Of a stretch of DNA of 64,000 bases, positions 1 through 10,112 are shown one piece after another; within the stretch, counting starts at the first letter, position 1, and the number at the start of each line of letters is the position of its first letter. The stretch comes from Ophiostoma sp. CBS 140.51 (lineage: Eukaryota; Ascomycota; Sordariomycetes; Ophiostomatales; Ophiostomataceae): NCBI GenBank assembly GCA_029298735.1, contig JANSLP010000027.1:152733-216732 (forward strand), read 5' to 3'. The notes beneath the pieces are model-generated. The model was given only the letters and a program-made list of their open reading frames with translations. It was not told the DNA's origin and did not search any database. The position numbers were made by a program, and so were the translations under genes.

Positions 1-496
1 GAAGCAGCAGAAGGGGTGGACGGGTGCGCGGACGGTGCTGGAGGTGCAGAACCAAGCGTCGTCGCCAGCGCAGACCCCGCCAGCCCAGCCGGTCACCGCG
101 CAACCGCCGTCAGGCGGTGAAGTAGCAGCAGCGGCTGCGCCGCCTACTACCGACGACGCGGCCTCCCCCGCGGTGACTCCCTCTACCCCCTCCGTCACCA
201 CAGCCAAACCCGTCGAACTCAAAGAAGTCAAGCACCGCTACCTTTTTGCCATCGAAGACCCTTTCGAGTTGGAACACAATGTAGCCCGCACGGTGACGCA
301 CAGCGGCATTGTGGCCATCCGCGACGAGTTCCGCCGGGCGTGGCGGCTGATCAAGACCATGGGCAATACCGGTAAAGCACCCGGCCTCCCCGACGAGGCG
401 CTGCTGGATGATGTAACGGACATCAAGGCCAAGGAGCGGGATGTGTTTGGGGAGCTGTTGAATGAGATTCATGGGCCGGAGCTGGAGCTGTCCTGA
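1..496 (+). CDS. Cid1-type non-canonical poly(A)/poly(U) polymerase, 3' end only
   Basis: The reading frame is open from base 2 to the TGA at 494-496, giving the last 164 residues of a protein whose start lies before the window. After a low-complexity Pro/Ala/Thr stretch (roughly residues 15-65 of the fragment) comes a conserved block containing RYLFAIEDPFELEHNVARTV, followed by an Arg/Trp-rich helix. An 'IEDPFE..HNV.R.V' block is the closing part of the PAP/25A-associated domain in Cid1/Cid13-type terminal nucleotidyltransferases, which add A or U to RNA 3' ends. The catalytic domain is outside the window, so polymerase versus uridylyltransferase cannot be decided. The low-complexity insert just before the final block is a variable feature. 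No intron is needed in this part. The family call is fairly secure; the exact member is not. Confidence 0.72.
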   Translation, partial: KQQKGWTGARTVLEVQNQASSPAQTPPAQPVTAQPPSGGEVAAAAAPPTTDDAASPAVTPSTPSVTTAKPVELKEVKHRYLFAIEDPFELEHNVARTVTHSGIVAIRDEFRRAWRLIKTMGNTGKAPGLPDEALLDDVTDIKAKERDVFGELLNEIHGPELELS

Positions 497-1990
497 AATG
501 GAAGAGATGAGAGTTGACGTGTACGATAGGAGTGTTTTACGTGTGTTTGTTTTTACAAAGCATGGTGGTTTGACGGAAGGATACGGAAATTGGGCAGGTA
601 ATGGGCAAAGGGGGGGAGAGGATGGGGACTCGGGAGGAAGGGATATGGACATCAAGGTGTAAGGCGAAGAAGGGCAACGAAGGAAACTGTACGACTACGG
701 TAATTTGCATGGAAAACGGGATGATGTCGCTCAGGTGGCCGGATTTCGAAAAAAGGGTGTACTAGGCGAATGTTAGGTTTATGTTTCTGTTTCTGTTTCT
801 GTAGTTTTATTTGCATCTACTGATTTGCTTTCTACTGCCTTGGCTGATTTTTCGTGATGTTTGTTTACATTTTGATACCGACCGGTGTGAGGTGATGGCG
901 CAAGATAGAGAAAGGCTGTTTTCGGTGAGCAGGGGATGTCCCTTTGTTTCATGGTGCTTGATCCTTGTCTCGTCTCTGTCTGTTCCTGTCTATGCCGATA
1001 AACTCGACACTATCGAGACCACCATTACATAGCGTCAACTCTTAAAGTGATAGTCTACATTGCTGGACAGTTGACACTTGCTGAAAGACGCGTCTTGTCG
1101 ACCGGACGCGTCTTCTTGAACGACAACATCTCTATTTAGCTCGCATTTTTGTAAAATAATGTACACCACAGATTTGATAGGCGAAGCGACCATGCCATGT
1201 CGAGATCGCGACCTATTTTCGTCGAGAGATAAGAAGGTGAGAGGGCCAGAGAGTACACCAAAGGTTGGCCGTTCACTGACCAAGTTGTTCGGTACAGAGT
1301 CGACTCTACAAAAATATACGTCACATGCAAGGGTGTCTTGTCTGTCTTTGGCTTCGAAAGAAAAGCGCTTCTTAATTTGGCTCACAGACTTTTATTCTGC
1401 CGGCTCGTTTCGGGGAAACAGTGACGAGAGTGAGAACAAATAGCAGCACAGGAACAGGCACGGGGAGGGGTGTCAGTGTCAGAGTGTATTCTGGAAGACA
1501 AGAAAGAGCACGCAAAAAGAGGATACAAAGTACATACGCTGCCAGTTTGCTTCTATTCTTGGCAAATCCGTAGGAAGTAAAACAGAACCCCATGACACGA
1601 TTTGAAGCGGCAAATAGGACAGCATAGAAGCATAAGTGACGGCTGTTCCAATATTATGTCATCCTTGCCTGCACTTTTGCTTGCACCTGGTTGCGCAGGG
1701 TCTTGTTTCGTCATCGCTCTGGACGGTTGCATATACTTATGTCGTAGTTCGTACGTTCGTACATCCTTTTGGTTTAAGCAGTACGTACCGGGCGTGCCCT
1801 TTCAAGTCTTCCACTCTTCCACCCTTTGTATCGGAAGAAAGGGTGAGAAAGGGGGATTGGTCACTTGCCTCGCGCCCAGGGACCCCTCAGACGCCTCTCC
1901 TCACATTGTCTCCTCACTCTTTCTTCTCCTCTTCCCCTTGTCCATCCAGCGGGCGGCTGGATGGCACATGCCTTCGAGTGGCTTTCTTCT

Positions 1991-2060
1991 TTTCTCTTCT
2001 ATTCTCTTCTATTCTCTTCTATTCTCTTCTATTCTCTTCTATTCTCTTCTATTCTCTTTC
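1991..2060. repeat. decamer tandem repeat (ATTCTCTTCT)
   Basis: Five perfect copies of ATTCTCTTCT occupy 2001-2050, with one variant copy on each side (1991-2000 and 2051-2060). One strand is purely pyrimidine apart from one A per unit. Because 10 is not a multiple of 3, the array is open in all three frames and creates the artificial Phe/Ser/Leu/Tyr-rich ORFs seen here. Confidence 0.95.
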
Positions 2061-3599
2061 TACTCCTTCTACTCTTTGTCGCTTCGCTGTTCCCCCTTGT
2101 CCCTTCAGTCCTCCATCTTGTATTATCCCTCAACTGCCTCAAAATGACGGGTACAAACATGCCTCGTAACACGATGTACACATGTTACTCCAGACTATCG
2201 ATATCTCAATATGGAGTATGGAGTACTGTTATCGCGTTCTTGGGCAGAGTGGACAAGAGAGATCGCGCAAGCAGACAACGCGGCTTGACTTTCCGAAGAG
2301 GGAAAACCCTGGAAGTGCATCGGCTGATTTGGAGAGGGGAGAAAGGCTGCCTGTAAGCCTGTGAAGAGGCTGGAAAGGGGGTCGAAGGTGTGGTGCAGGC
2401 GCAGGCACTGGTTGGCCTCGTTCCTTCTTGAGTGCGCATTCACTGATTGCAGTGATCTTCCCCTCATTGTCTCCGCGTGGAGTCACAGCCGCTGGTGCCG
2501 GGCGGTGCAGGAGAAGGGCAGAAGGGTAAGGAGGAGCAGCAATGACGAACAGAAAGACGAGAGACACGAGTGGGGGCGGCAAGTGCACGCTGCCAAGGCG
2601 ACTTCCACTAACAGGCTAGCCCAAGGTCGGCCCTATGACAGCATCGGCCAGGCATTGTGGGGTCAGACAGGCGCAGCCTGCCTCCTGCCTACGATAAGAA
2701 CGAGTTGTAAGTGGGAGGGGCGTGGCCGAGCGTGGTTACCAGAAAAGGAACAGGACAAGAGGACAGGAGAAACAGAAGGCGGGCAAGACGGGCAGAATGA
2801 TCCAGTCTGGGCAAGCCGGATTTACCCAGGCTATCGCTGGTCTGGTCTGGTCGCGACTTCCCTCTTCTCGTCGCGTCATAACTTCTCACAGACTACGGAC
2901 TCAGGCTGGACCATGTTTGGACATCCTGTTCAACGACGGCAGGAGCGACAGGGGTAGTACATGACGATGAGAGGAAGACTACACAGAAAGAGAACAAGGA
3001 CAGGGCATCAAAACGAGCCCAAACATGACCAGACACAGACAGACCAAACAGTGTCTGAGCAGACAGTGTCAGAAGTACACATTCGCCATCGTGCTTCCAA
3101 ACATAGCCCTTCGTAGCCGATGCCGATAGCCATCTGACGAGCGATTCTAGCAGTGTTCACTCGATCTCTTTGTACTCCGTACCTTCCTTCCCTCTTTCAT
3201 TCCCTTCGCTCCTGCCACGCCGACCAACCAATCCGGCCATGCCCTTCTCCCTTTCTCTCTCCTTCGCTCTTTCCTGGTCAACTTGTCTGCGCCTTTATCG
3301 TAATCTGACGCTTAGCCGCCGTATGCAGCCTGGCGTTCCTGGTCTCCCGTATGTGGACTAGAAATCAGGTCCCCGAGGTGACCCCCTTCCTTGTCCTTCC
3401 CTCCTGCCTCGCCTGCCCACCCACACTAGTCGTGGACATAATAGCACAAGATAGACAGCAGTCGCGAAACCCACGCCTCCCACACCCCTTTTCCCTTTTT
3501 GGACGGATTCCCTCTTTCACCCGAACGGCATCAGCAGCCAACATTGCGACAGGCAAATGACCCAAGTCCCTCCTTCTTCACGAGGCAAGAGACAGTTAA

Positions 3600-4021
3600 T
3601 AAATAACACGCCTAGACACACTCTTTCCTCTTCCTTCCTCTTTCTATTTTTTCTTTCCTCTTCCTCTTCCCTATACACAGGCAACACACTGAACACCAAC
3701 AACATCCACCTACGAGTACAAGATACAACCGTCACTAGTCCAGGCACAAGGCTATCAACGGCGTCCCTTCTTTTTATCGCTTATCAGTCAACACAACAAC
3801 CGCCACCTCTGTTAATAAACAGCCGTCATCTCCTCGGCACGTCACCAGTCGCCAGTCACAAGCGATACAACGCACAAAAATACACTTGACACGACCTGTA
3901 CATCTCTGCGTCACAAGTCTCTTTTCGTGACTTGCTCTGTTCTGTATTGATACTCTCTTCTCGACAACCTCGACAACCTACCTTATCTTCCTTATCTTTT
4001 CCACCTCCCCTTATCACCACA
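3600..4021 (+). promoter_or_regulatory. CT-rich promoter/5' leader of the 209-aa protein gene
   Basis: The plus strand is strongly pyrimidine-rich, especially 3620-3675 and 3950-4015, and ends in the start context CACAATGTCC. CT tracts just upstream of transcription start sites are typical of filamentous ascomycete promoters. There is an in-frame ATG at 3932, but its peptide would be a Ser/Pro/Leu translation of the CT tract, so it is more likely untranslated leader. Confidence 0.5.
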
Positions 4022-4651
4022 ATGTCCACCCAGCACGACCGCGACCTCCGCTCTGCCCACATCGACTACAAACGCAACAAGGACCAGCTGGCCAAGTGGG
4101 AACACGGCGCCCGCGGACTACATATCGCCGAGTCCGGTCCTTTGCGGGAGGGAACAACGGTCGAGTCGTTCCGCCCTTGCAAGCCCTTGGTCAGATACTG
4201 GGTCATGCCCAACAACAACATCCAGAAGCCGTTTCGGGGCAACCGGACCAACCTGCCCGTGTCCCGGCACCGCGAGACGTCGCAGGCCTTGAAGGAGCTG
4301 CAGGAGAGTAAGAAGATGACGACGTCGGATATTCTTCTTCAGGCGCCGGCGCAGCCGGTGCGCTCCCCACCTACCCCTCTGGACGGTCCCCCCGACCTGG
4401 TCTACTCTTACGACCTTGCCTCCAGCCCCGCCACCGCCCTGACACTTGACGCCTTCATCAAGACCCCCTCGGCGCGCTCCACGGAGAAAATGATCAAGAA
4501 CGAGTACGAAGTGGTGGACGCCAACGGCGAGGCGGTGCACGGCCGGAAGGCGCGGCAGGTTCTGCGGGAGGCGGCTGCATCGAGCAACTCACCGGTGACG
4601 AAGCCAAAGCTGATTGAAGTCGTTGACGAGGACGACTTTGAGCTCGTCTAG
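4022..4651 (+). CDS. uncharacterised 209-aa protein
   Basis: A single-exon gene for 209 residues. The start at 4022 was chosen because CACAATG is the strongest start context and upstream translation is CT-tract sequence. The N-terminal 90 residues are basic and look structured (MSTQHDRDLRSAHIDYKRNK, then a KPLVRYWVMPNNNIQKPF block). The middle is Pro/Ser-rich, and the C-terminus is acidic, ending DEDDFELV. I see no signal peptide, membrane segment or known domain. Coding is supported by the GC-rich third positions, the start context and the length. It lies alone on the plus strand, 1.1 kb before the prenylcysteine oxidase gene. I do not recognise the family and give no function; a soluble protein specific to filamentous fungi is the most likely description. 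Confidence 0.75.
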   Translation: MSTQHDRDLRSAHIDYKRNKDQLAKWEHGARGLHIAESGPLREGTTVESFRPCKPLVRYWVMPNNNIQKPFRGNRTNLPVSRHRETSQALKELQESKKMTTSDILLQAPAQPVRSPPTPLDGPPDLVYSYDLASSPATALTLDAFIKTPSARSTEKMIKNEYEVVDANGEAVHGRKARQVLREAAASSNSPVTKPKLIEVVDEDDFELV

Positions 4652-5766
4652 AGTGACACCGACACTCTCCTTCTTTCTTCTTTCTTCTTCCTTCTTCCTT
4701 CTTCTTCTTTCTATTGTCTGCATACGACTCGGCGTTCTTTTCTTCGGTTTCTATCTGGTCTGTCAGCGGGGAGTTCTTTTGTAATGGGTAGGGCTAGCAT
4801 CTCAGTCGGATGAGTCTGTTGCGATGGGTTGGGTTCTCTTTTATTATTTATCTTATTACTACTATTACCTTTAACTGGGCTCATACAGTCTGTACTCTTT
4901 ATATCACATTTTCTTTTCTCTCTTCTCATTTCTCATACGACCGTTTTTTCGCATTAGGCTGGCCTTGTCGTCTTTTCTCTTTTTTCCCTTTTCCTATTCA
5001 CCTATTCGTACTCTTTTATCCTACGTCTGTTCTGTACTTGTAAATAGCATTCACCACCTCGCATTCGCAATCGTCTTTTGCTTATGCGCTGACATTGAGA
5101 TAACTCATCCCAAGAGAAATACAACTCTCACCTACTGCCTCATCGGCCAATACTATCTTCTATTTTCTTTCTCAGAAATCTCTTGTCACTTATATGCTTT
5201 GTGACATATTTTAGCCTCTTAAAAAAACGTCAATAGACCCCAATAAGTGCATACTTTCAATAAACTCAATAAAACGGCAAGATGCTGCACCGAAGACTCC
5301 GTATTACTGCCTCCGTTTCCTGCTCCGTCCTTTGTCGGCTCGTTTCTCGTATACATCGAACTGTGACAGGCTCGCTCTGGCGTACTGACAGGCGGGCTGG
5401 CGTGTTGTTTCAGCGGTTTCTGCCCTGGACAGACCTGGACGCTAGCGGCTTGCCGTCGGAGGCTACTGCACGCGTCGTATTCTGTAATACGGCAATCCTG
5501 CCGCCTAACGGGAGCAACAGAGAGCTTACAACGGTGGTCCCACTTTTCTTTCCTCAGCTCTATTGAGGTCCCTCTGCTCTTTCCTCCTTCAACGAAGACA
5601 TCCCATGGTGAGGCCATTGGCATGCAGCATTGCGAAGCTCTGTTGGTTGCAGCTTCCCTTTTTCGACGATTTTCAGTCGCTCTTCCCAACCTCTTGTTAA
5701 AAAGGGGCGCATCTCTCTTCTCGTCTCTCCTCTTGAAATCGAGCATCACCATCAACCAGCACCACG
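4652..5766. other. intergenic region (3' flank and prenylcysteine oxidase promoter)
   Basis: About 1.1 kb. It begins with a polypyrimidine run of TTC/TTTC units (4665-4712) after the stop codon and becomes AT-richer around 4830-5220. The last 200 bp lead into the start context CACCACGATG at 5767. ORFs of up to 178 codons (5219-5755, minus) have no domain and are not supported. Confidence 0.5.
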
Positions 5767-7497
5767 ATGAAGCTCTCCACGCTGTTTATCGCAGCAGCTG
5801 GCTTGCTGACGGCGGCTGCGGCATCCGAATCTTACGACTCTTCCGACTCCTCAAAACCCCGTCGGATTGCCATTATTGGCGCCGGTGCTGCAGGTGCCTC
5901 GACGGCCTACCATCTTCGCCAATTCGCCGACCAGGATGGCGTCGCCGTCAACATTACCCTGTTTGAGAAAACAGACCGCATCGGCGGACGGACTCTGACG
6001 GCCCACGCCTACGACGACCCCAACCAGCCCGTCGAGCTCGGCGCGTCCATCTTTGTCGAGGTCAATGCCATCCTGTGGAACGCCGCCTCCGAGTTTAGCT
6101 TGCCGCTCATCCCGGCCGGCGGCAACGACGACGATGGTGGACTCTTGGGGATTTGGGATGGTGATCGCTTCGTGTACACACAGGACGACCGCTCCTACGG
6201 CTGGTGGAATCTGGTCAAGCTCTTTTGGAATTACGGCTCGGCGCCCTACCGCGCCAACAAGCTCATGCAGGCGACCATTCGCCGGTTTTTGTCGCTGTAT
6301 GAAGCGCCCTACTTCCCCTTCCGCTCGCTCACCACGCGCGCCTACGAGCTCGAGTTGGCGTACGTCACCTCCCAGACGGGCGCCCAATTCTTGGAGGCCA
6401 ACAAAGTGAGCGACGCTTTCAGTCACGACATTGTCCAAGCCAGCACACGTGTCAACTATGCGTCTAACCTGGCCCGCATTCACGGCTTGGACGCCATGGT
6501 TGCCCTGGCCCCCGCCGGTGCCTCGCAGATCCGCGGCGGTAACTGGCAAATCTTTGACCGCATGGCGCGCGCGAGCGGCGCCGACATCCACCTCAATACG
6601 TCGGTTGCCTCCATCGACTGTGTGGACGGGACCGAGCCGCCAAACAGCAAGTATGTGCTGAAGACGACCAACGCTGCTGGTGTTGCGGAGGAAGACGAGT
6701 ACGACAACATTGTCGTGGCCACGCCGTACCAGTTTAGCAAGATCTCGACGGGCGACGGCGTTTTGCAGACCGCCATTGACGAGATTCCCTATGTCCAGCT
6801 GCACGTCACTCTCTTTGCGTCCCCGCTGCGACCCAGTCCGGCTTTCTTTGGGCTGGAGCCCGGTACTCCCGTGCCAACAACGGTGCTCACCACGCTGGCC
6901 GACGACGACGACGATCAGGGCTCGTCGGGTGCTGACGGGTCCGGCAAGGCGGGCTTCTTTTCGGTCAGCACGCTGAGACGCGCCATCAACCCGGACACCT
7001 TGCGGGAGGAGTATCTCTACAAGATTTTCTCGCCGGAAAAGGTGACGCCCGAGTTTTTGTCCAAACTGTTTGGTGTGGAGGTGCCGGAGTCGTTCACATC
7101 GACCGAGCCGAAGGCGAGGGAGGAGAACGAATCAGAGACGACGTCAGAATCGGAGGCTGACGCCTCCTCCTCCGTTCCCGTCATTTCGTGGTACTTCCCC
7201 CACGTCTTCTACAGCTACCCCAAGGCGTACCCCCGCGTCACCTTCCAGGACCCCGTCGTCGGCGACGGTCTCTACTACACGTCCGGCATCGAGAGCTTCA
7301 TCTCGACCATGGAGACGAGCGCGCTGATGGGCAAGAATGTGGCGCGACTGATTGTGGATGACATTCAGGGACTGACGACAGGTGAGGCCGTGCCCGAAGG
7401 GTGGGAGGCAGCAAAGGAGTCGACGACTACGAAGGACGGAAAGAAGATTGCCGGTCTGCGGCCAGACCATGGCCAACAAGTTGTGGGCGAGCTGTAG
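5767..7497 (+). CDS. prenylcysteine oxidase (FAD-dependent, secretory pathway)
   Basis: A single-exon gene for 576 residues. It starts with a hydrophobic signal peptide (about residues 1-19), then a Ser-rich linker and an FAD-binding Rossmann fold with IIGAGAAGAST (GxGxxG at 38-43). FEKTDRIGGRT and ELGASIFVEVN follow, the latter characteristic of prenylcysteine oxidase/lyase. Enzymes of this family oxidise farnesyl- or geranylgeranyl-cysteine, released when prenylated proteins are degraded, to a prenyl aldehyde, cysteine and hydrogen peroxide, in lysosome/vacuole-like compartments. In a fungus the substrate pool would include prenylated GTPases and a-type mating pheromone (inference). Length fits fungal members; two acidic Ser/Asp/Glu-rich inserts (around residues 378-392 and 445-470) look like surface loops. 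The start follows CACCACG, a good context. I found no missing cofactor motif. Confidence 0.88.
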   Translation: MKLSTLFIAAAGLLTAAAASESYDSSDSSKPRRIAIIGAGAAGASTAYHLRQFADQDGVAVNITLFEKTDRIGGRTLTAHAYDDPNQPVELGASIFVEVNAILWNAASEFSLPLIPAGGNDDDGGLLGIWDGDRFVYTQDDRSYGWWNLVKLFWNYGSAPYRANKLMQATIRRFLSLYEAPYFPFRSLTTRAYELELAYVTSQTGAQFLEANKVSDAFSHDIVQASTRVNYASNLARIHGLDAMVALAPAGASQIRGGNWQIFDRMARASGADIHLNTSVASIDCVDGTEPPNSKYVLKTTNAAGVAEEDEYDNIVVATPYQFSKISTGDGVLQTAIDEIPYVQLHVTLFASPLRPSPAFFGLEPGTPVPTTVLTTLADDDDDQGSSGADGSGKAGFFSVSTLRRAINPDTLREEYLYKIFSPEKVTPEFLSKLFGVEVPESFTSTEPKAREENESETTSESEADASSSVPVISWYFPHVFYSYPKAYPRVTFQDPVVGDGLYYTSGIESFISTMETSALMGKNVARLIVDDIQGLTTGEAVPEGWEAAKESTTTKDGKKIAGLRPDHGQQVVGEL

Positions 7498-8330
7498 ATG
7501 CTTCCACTGTTTCGAATTGTTTTGTCACGACTTTGTCTTTTGCGATAGCTTTTTTTTGGATCAAATTGGATATCTTAGACCGTCTTGGGTCAATGGTTGT
7601 TTACTCTCTTCTCACATTACTTCTCAACTTGATTAGTATGGACGACGTGACATGGTGCTCTCTCACCCATCAGCCGGATTTTGGCGGAGAATGAAACATC
7701 TCCAAACCCGTTGACGATTATCTTACAGGTGAAATAACCACTACAAAAAAGATGCCATCTCACGACATATTAAAAGCAAAGATAATCAAACCGAACGAAC
7801 TCCGCTCCGTATGCAGCACGTGCCAACCAATGCAGCTCGATGCAGTGCACGAAAACACAAACACACAAACACACAATCCACTTTTCAAATGTCGAGCTGA
7901 CAAATTAAGCGTGACCACGAAAGTGGCTTTGAAATAAAAGCGAGTAAGAAAACAGAAACAGACCAACAGACGACGACGGCCAAAATGGCCTTAGAGTGCC
8001 GAAATAGGCAATTGGTGGATGTTCTAATCTAAACTCTAAGTCAACGCCAGAATGAACGAAAAAAAGAAGACGGACGACAAACGGACAAATAAAACAGGAC
8101 GACATAGACGAGAGAAGCGAGAGACAAGAAGCGAGCAAGATCTCAATCAGATCAGATTACGCAAGCCCGCTGCCATTGCACCTTGTTGTCTCGAGCAACC
8201 AGAGAGTACGCGGGCTGGTCGATTTGGTATGATACTTTGGGCGGTTGCGCCATTCTTGCGCTGACAAATTGGCCTCTTACACCCCTCTTGTTCCCTCAAT
8301 CACCAACAACACCACGCATACCACACAATA

Positions 8331-8352
8331 GTGCTCCAATGGTGCTCCAATA
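8331..8352. repeat. 11-bp tandem duplication in promoter
   Basis: GTGCTCCAAT followed by G or A occurs twice back to back (8331-8341 and 8342-8352), 52 bp upstream of the TATA box of the Gal80-like gene. The spacing equals about one helical turn, so it could be a paired activator site (inference). Confidence 0.8.
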
Positions 8353-8403
8353 GTTGAAAGCCACCGGCATTGGAGAGTATGATGCAGTATGTGCCCGGAT
8401 TGG

Positions 8404-8409
8404 TATAAA
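8404..8409 (+). promoter_or_regulatory. TATA box of the Gal80-like gene
   Basis: TATAAA lies 149 bp upstream of the ATG at 8558, in the right orientation and with a plausible leader length. Assigned by sequence and position only. Confidence 0.5.
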
Positions 8410-8557
8410 TGAATGATGTCTCTTGTTGGCAAGGATGAATTAAAATAAGCTTGAGCTTGCATCAAGCATCACCACATCAATTGCCTCAGCCCTGTCACCA
8501 CTTACGCACTTACACACACCTACACCAGTTACACTGACATCTACACCCACCACCACA

Positions 8558-9802
8558 ATGGTCATCAAGGTCGCCCTCGTCGGCTTGTCTGCCCGCGCCG
8601 CCACCAGCTGGGCCAGCCGTGCCCACCTGCCCTATCTCCTTTCGGACCAGGGCCGCAAACAGTACCAGATCGTGGCGCTGCTCAACTCGAGCGTTGATGC
8701 TGCTCGAGAGGCCATTAAGCATTACGGTTTGCCGTCCGACACAACGGCAGCCTACGGCGACCCAGACGCACTAGCTACCGATATCTTGGGCGGGCAAATC
8801 GAAGTCAACCTCGTGTCCACCGCAACGCGCGTGGATGTGCATTACCCCATAGTACAGCCCATCCTGAAAGCGGTAGCGGCCAAACGGTCGTCCGCCCCCA
8901 AGGACTTTGGCGTATTTGTGGAGTGGCCGTTGGCGGCGAACCTGAAGGAGGTGGCTGAACTCACCGATCTTGTGAAAGACGGCAACATCAAGTCGATCGT
9001 CGGCCTGCAAGGCCGCGTGTCACCGGTGTACCTGGCCGTCCGGGACTTGATTGCGTCTGGCCGCATCGGCCGTGTTCTCAGTAGTGACGCCCGCGCCAAT
9101 GGCGGATCCGTGTCGCGTTCGGCCCTGTCTGAGTCCCTAGGTTACTTTTTGGACCGGTCGGTGGGCGGCAACATCATTACGATTGGTCTGGGGCACACAA
9201 TCGACTCGATCCAGGCGGCCATTGGAGAATTAAGTGGTACCCAGTCACAGGCGCAGCTGCAGCGCCCCAAGATTGACCTGCGCAAGCCGGGCGAAAAGGA
9301 GGGCGAGTGGATTGTCACAAAGACGGTGACGTCGGACGTGCCGGACCTGATTACGGTGTTGGGCAAGCTTACCCCCAAACAGGGCAGCGGGAAGGAATAC
9401 TTCTCCGACGGCACCGCCACGTTCCAGATTCGCTTCGTGCGCGGCGAGCCCTTCCCCGGCGAGCCGGGCTACGTGTTGACAGTCGCCGGCGAAAAGGGCG
9501 AGCTGCGGCTGGTGTCGCCCGGTGGGCCCTCGATCCAGGCGTTTGGCGGCGGCGGCAACAATGAGGGGCCGACATTGATCAAGCTGTCGGTGCACGACTA
9601 TGAGAGTGGCAAAGTCGAAGAGGTGCCCTGGCAGTGGCAGGACTGGCAGAGCACGCTGGAGCCCGTGCCGGCGCGCAACATTGGCCAGCTGTACGAGGCG
9701 TATGCTGCTGGTCGCGAAGCGGATTATGCGACGTTTGCCGATGCGCAGGCGCGGCACGAGCAGATTGAAGGCTGGCTGAATGAGTTTGAGAAGAGGGAGT
9801 AA
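8558..9802 (+). CDS. Gal80-like Gfo/Idh/MocA family oxidoreductase
   Basis: A single-exon gene for 414 residues. The N-terminus is an NAD(P)-binding Rossmann fold with the Gal80-type fingerprint VALVGLSARAATSWA, followed by AHLPYL. Later blocks FVEWPLAANL, GLQGRVSPVYL and GLGHTIDSI are shared with the yeast galactose regulator Gal80 and its catalytic relatives. The C-terminal half is the alpha/beta domain that carries substrate-binding residues in active enzymes. Gal80 itself is a dinucleotide-binding repressor without known dehydrogenase activity; most filamentous-fungal relatives are presumed sugar or polyol dehydrogenases. From sequence alone I cannot choose between enzyme and regulator. 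The start context is CACCACAATGG and a TATA box lies 149 bp upstream. Its 3' end converges on GAR1, 310 bp away. Confidence 0.82.
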   Translation: MVIKVALVGLSARAATSWASRAHLPYLLSDQGRKQYQIVALLNSSVDAAREAIKHYGLPSDTTAAYGDPDALATDILGGQIEVNLVSTATRVDVHYPIVQPILKAVAAKRSSAPKDFGVFVEWPLAANLKEVAELTDLVKDGNIKSIVGLQGRVSPVYLAVRDLIASGRIGRVLSSDARANGGSVSRSALSESLGYFLDRSVGGNIITIGLGHTIDSIQAAIGELSGTQSQAQLQRPKIDLRKPGEKEGEWIVTKTVTSDVPDLITVLGKLTPKQGSGKEYFSDGTATFQIRFVRGEPFPGEPGYVLTVAGEKGELRLVSPGGPSIQAFGGGGNNEGPTLIKLSVHDYESGKVEEVPWQWQDWQSTLEPVPARNIGQLYEAYAAGREADYATFADAQARHEQIEGWLNEFEKRE

Positions 9803-10112
9803 GCACGACGAGGAGGCGTAAGATATAACATAGAGAACACGAACAGAAGACACAAAAAAAGAATCAATAACACTATAACGAACAAATCGAAAGTAATAGG
9901 AAAAGGAAGAGCAAGGCAAATATGACAAGATATTCCCAGTACAAGAAACCAGTACAGAAACAAGGAAGTGTAAAAGAGAAGCAAAATGAAACAATGAACA
10001 AATCCCATCCATCCAAAAACGCCTTTGTGTTTCCACCTTTTTTGTGCTTTTGTTATGTTGTTTTAGGGGAGGTAGGTGTCGTCACGTACGGTCGAGCAGA
10101 GACAGAGGTCGG
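9803..10112. other. convergent 3' intergenic region
   Basis: 310 bp between the stop codons of the Gal80-like gene (+) and GAR1 (-). It is A-rich on the plus strand after 9830. The 3' UTRs of both genes probably share it. No gene is seen. Confidence 0.6.

Larger units (their letters stand above)
497..4021. other. intergenic region, no supported gene
   Basis: About 3.5 kb between the end of the nucleotidyltransferase gene and the next start codon. It holds three copies of TTTCTG at 784-801, a decamer tandem repeat near 2.0 kb and a CT-rich leader before 4022. The ORFs in it (longest about 198 codons at 2361-2957) have no recognisable domain and mixed composition, and I regard them as chance. 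Confidence 0.6.
7498..8557. other. intergenic region upstream of the Gal80-like gene
   Basis: About 1.06 kb between two co-oriented genes. It contains an 11-bp direct repeat at 8331-8352 and a TATA box at 8404. The leader just before 8558 is rich in CAC/ACC triplets (8466-8557), a common leader composition in this window. No gene is seen. Confidence 0.5.

Noticed and set aside
2361..2957. 198-codon plus-strand ORF
   Set aside because: No domain, poor start context, composition changes along its length; treated as chance.
5851..6804. 317-codon antisense ORF over the prenylcysteine oxidase gene
   Set aside because: Shadow of a GC-rich coding frame; the sense strand has full FAD-enzyme motifs.
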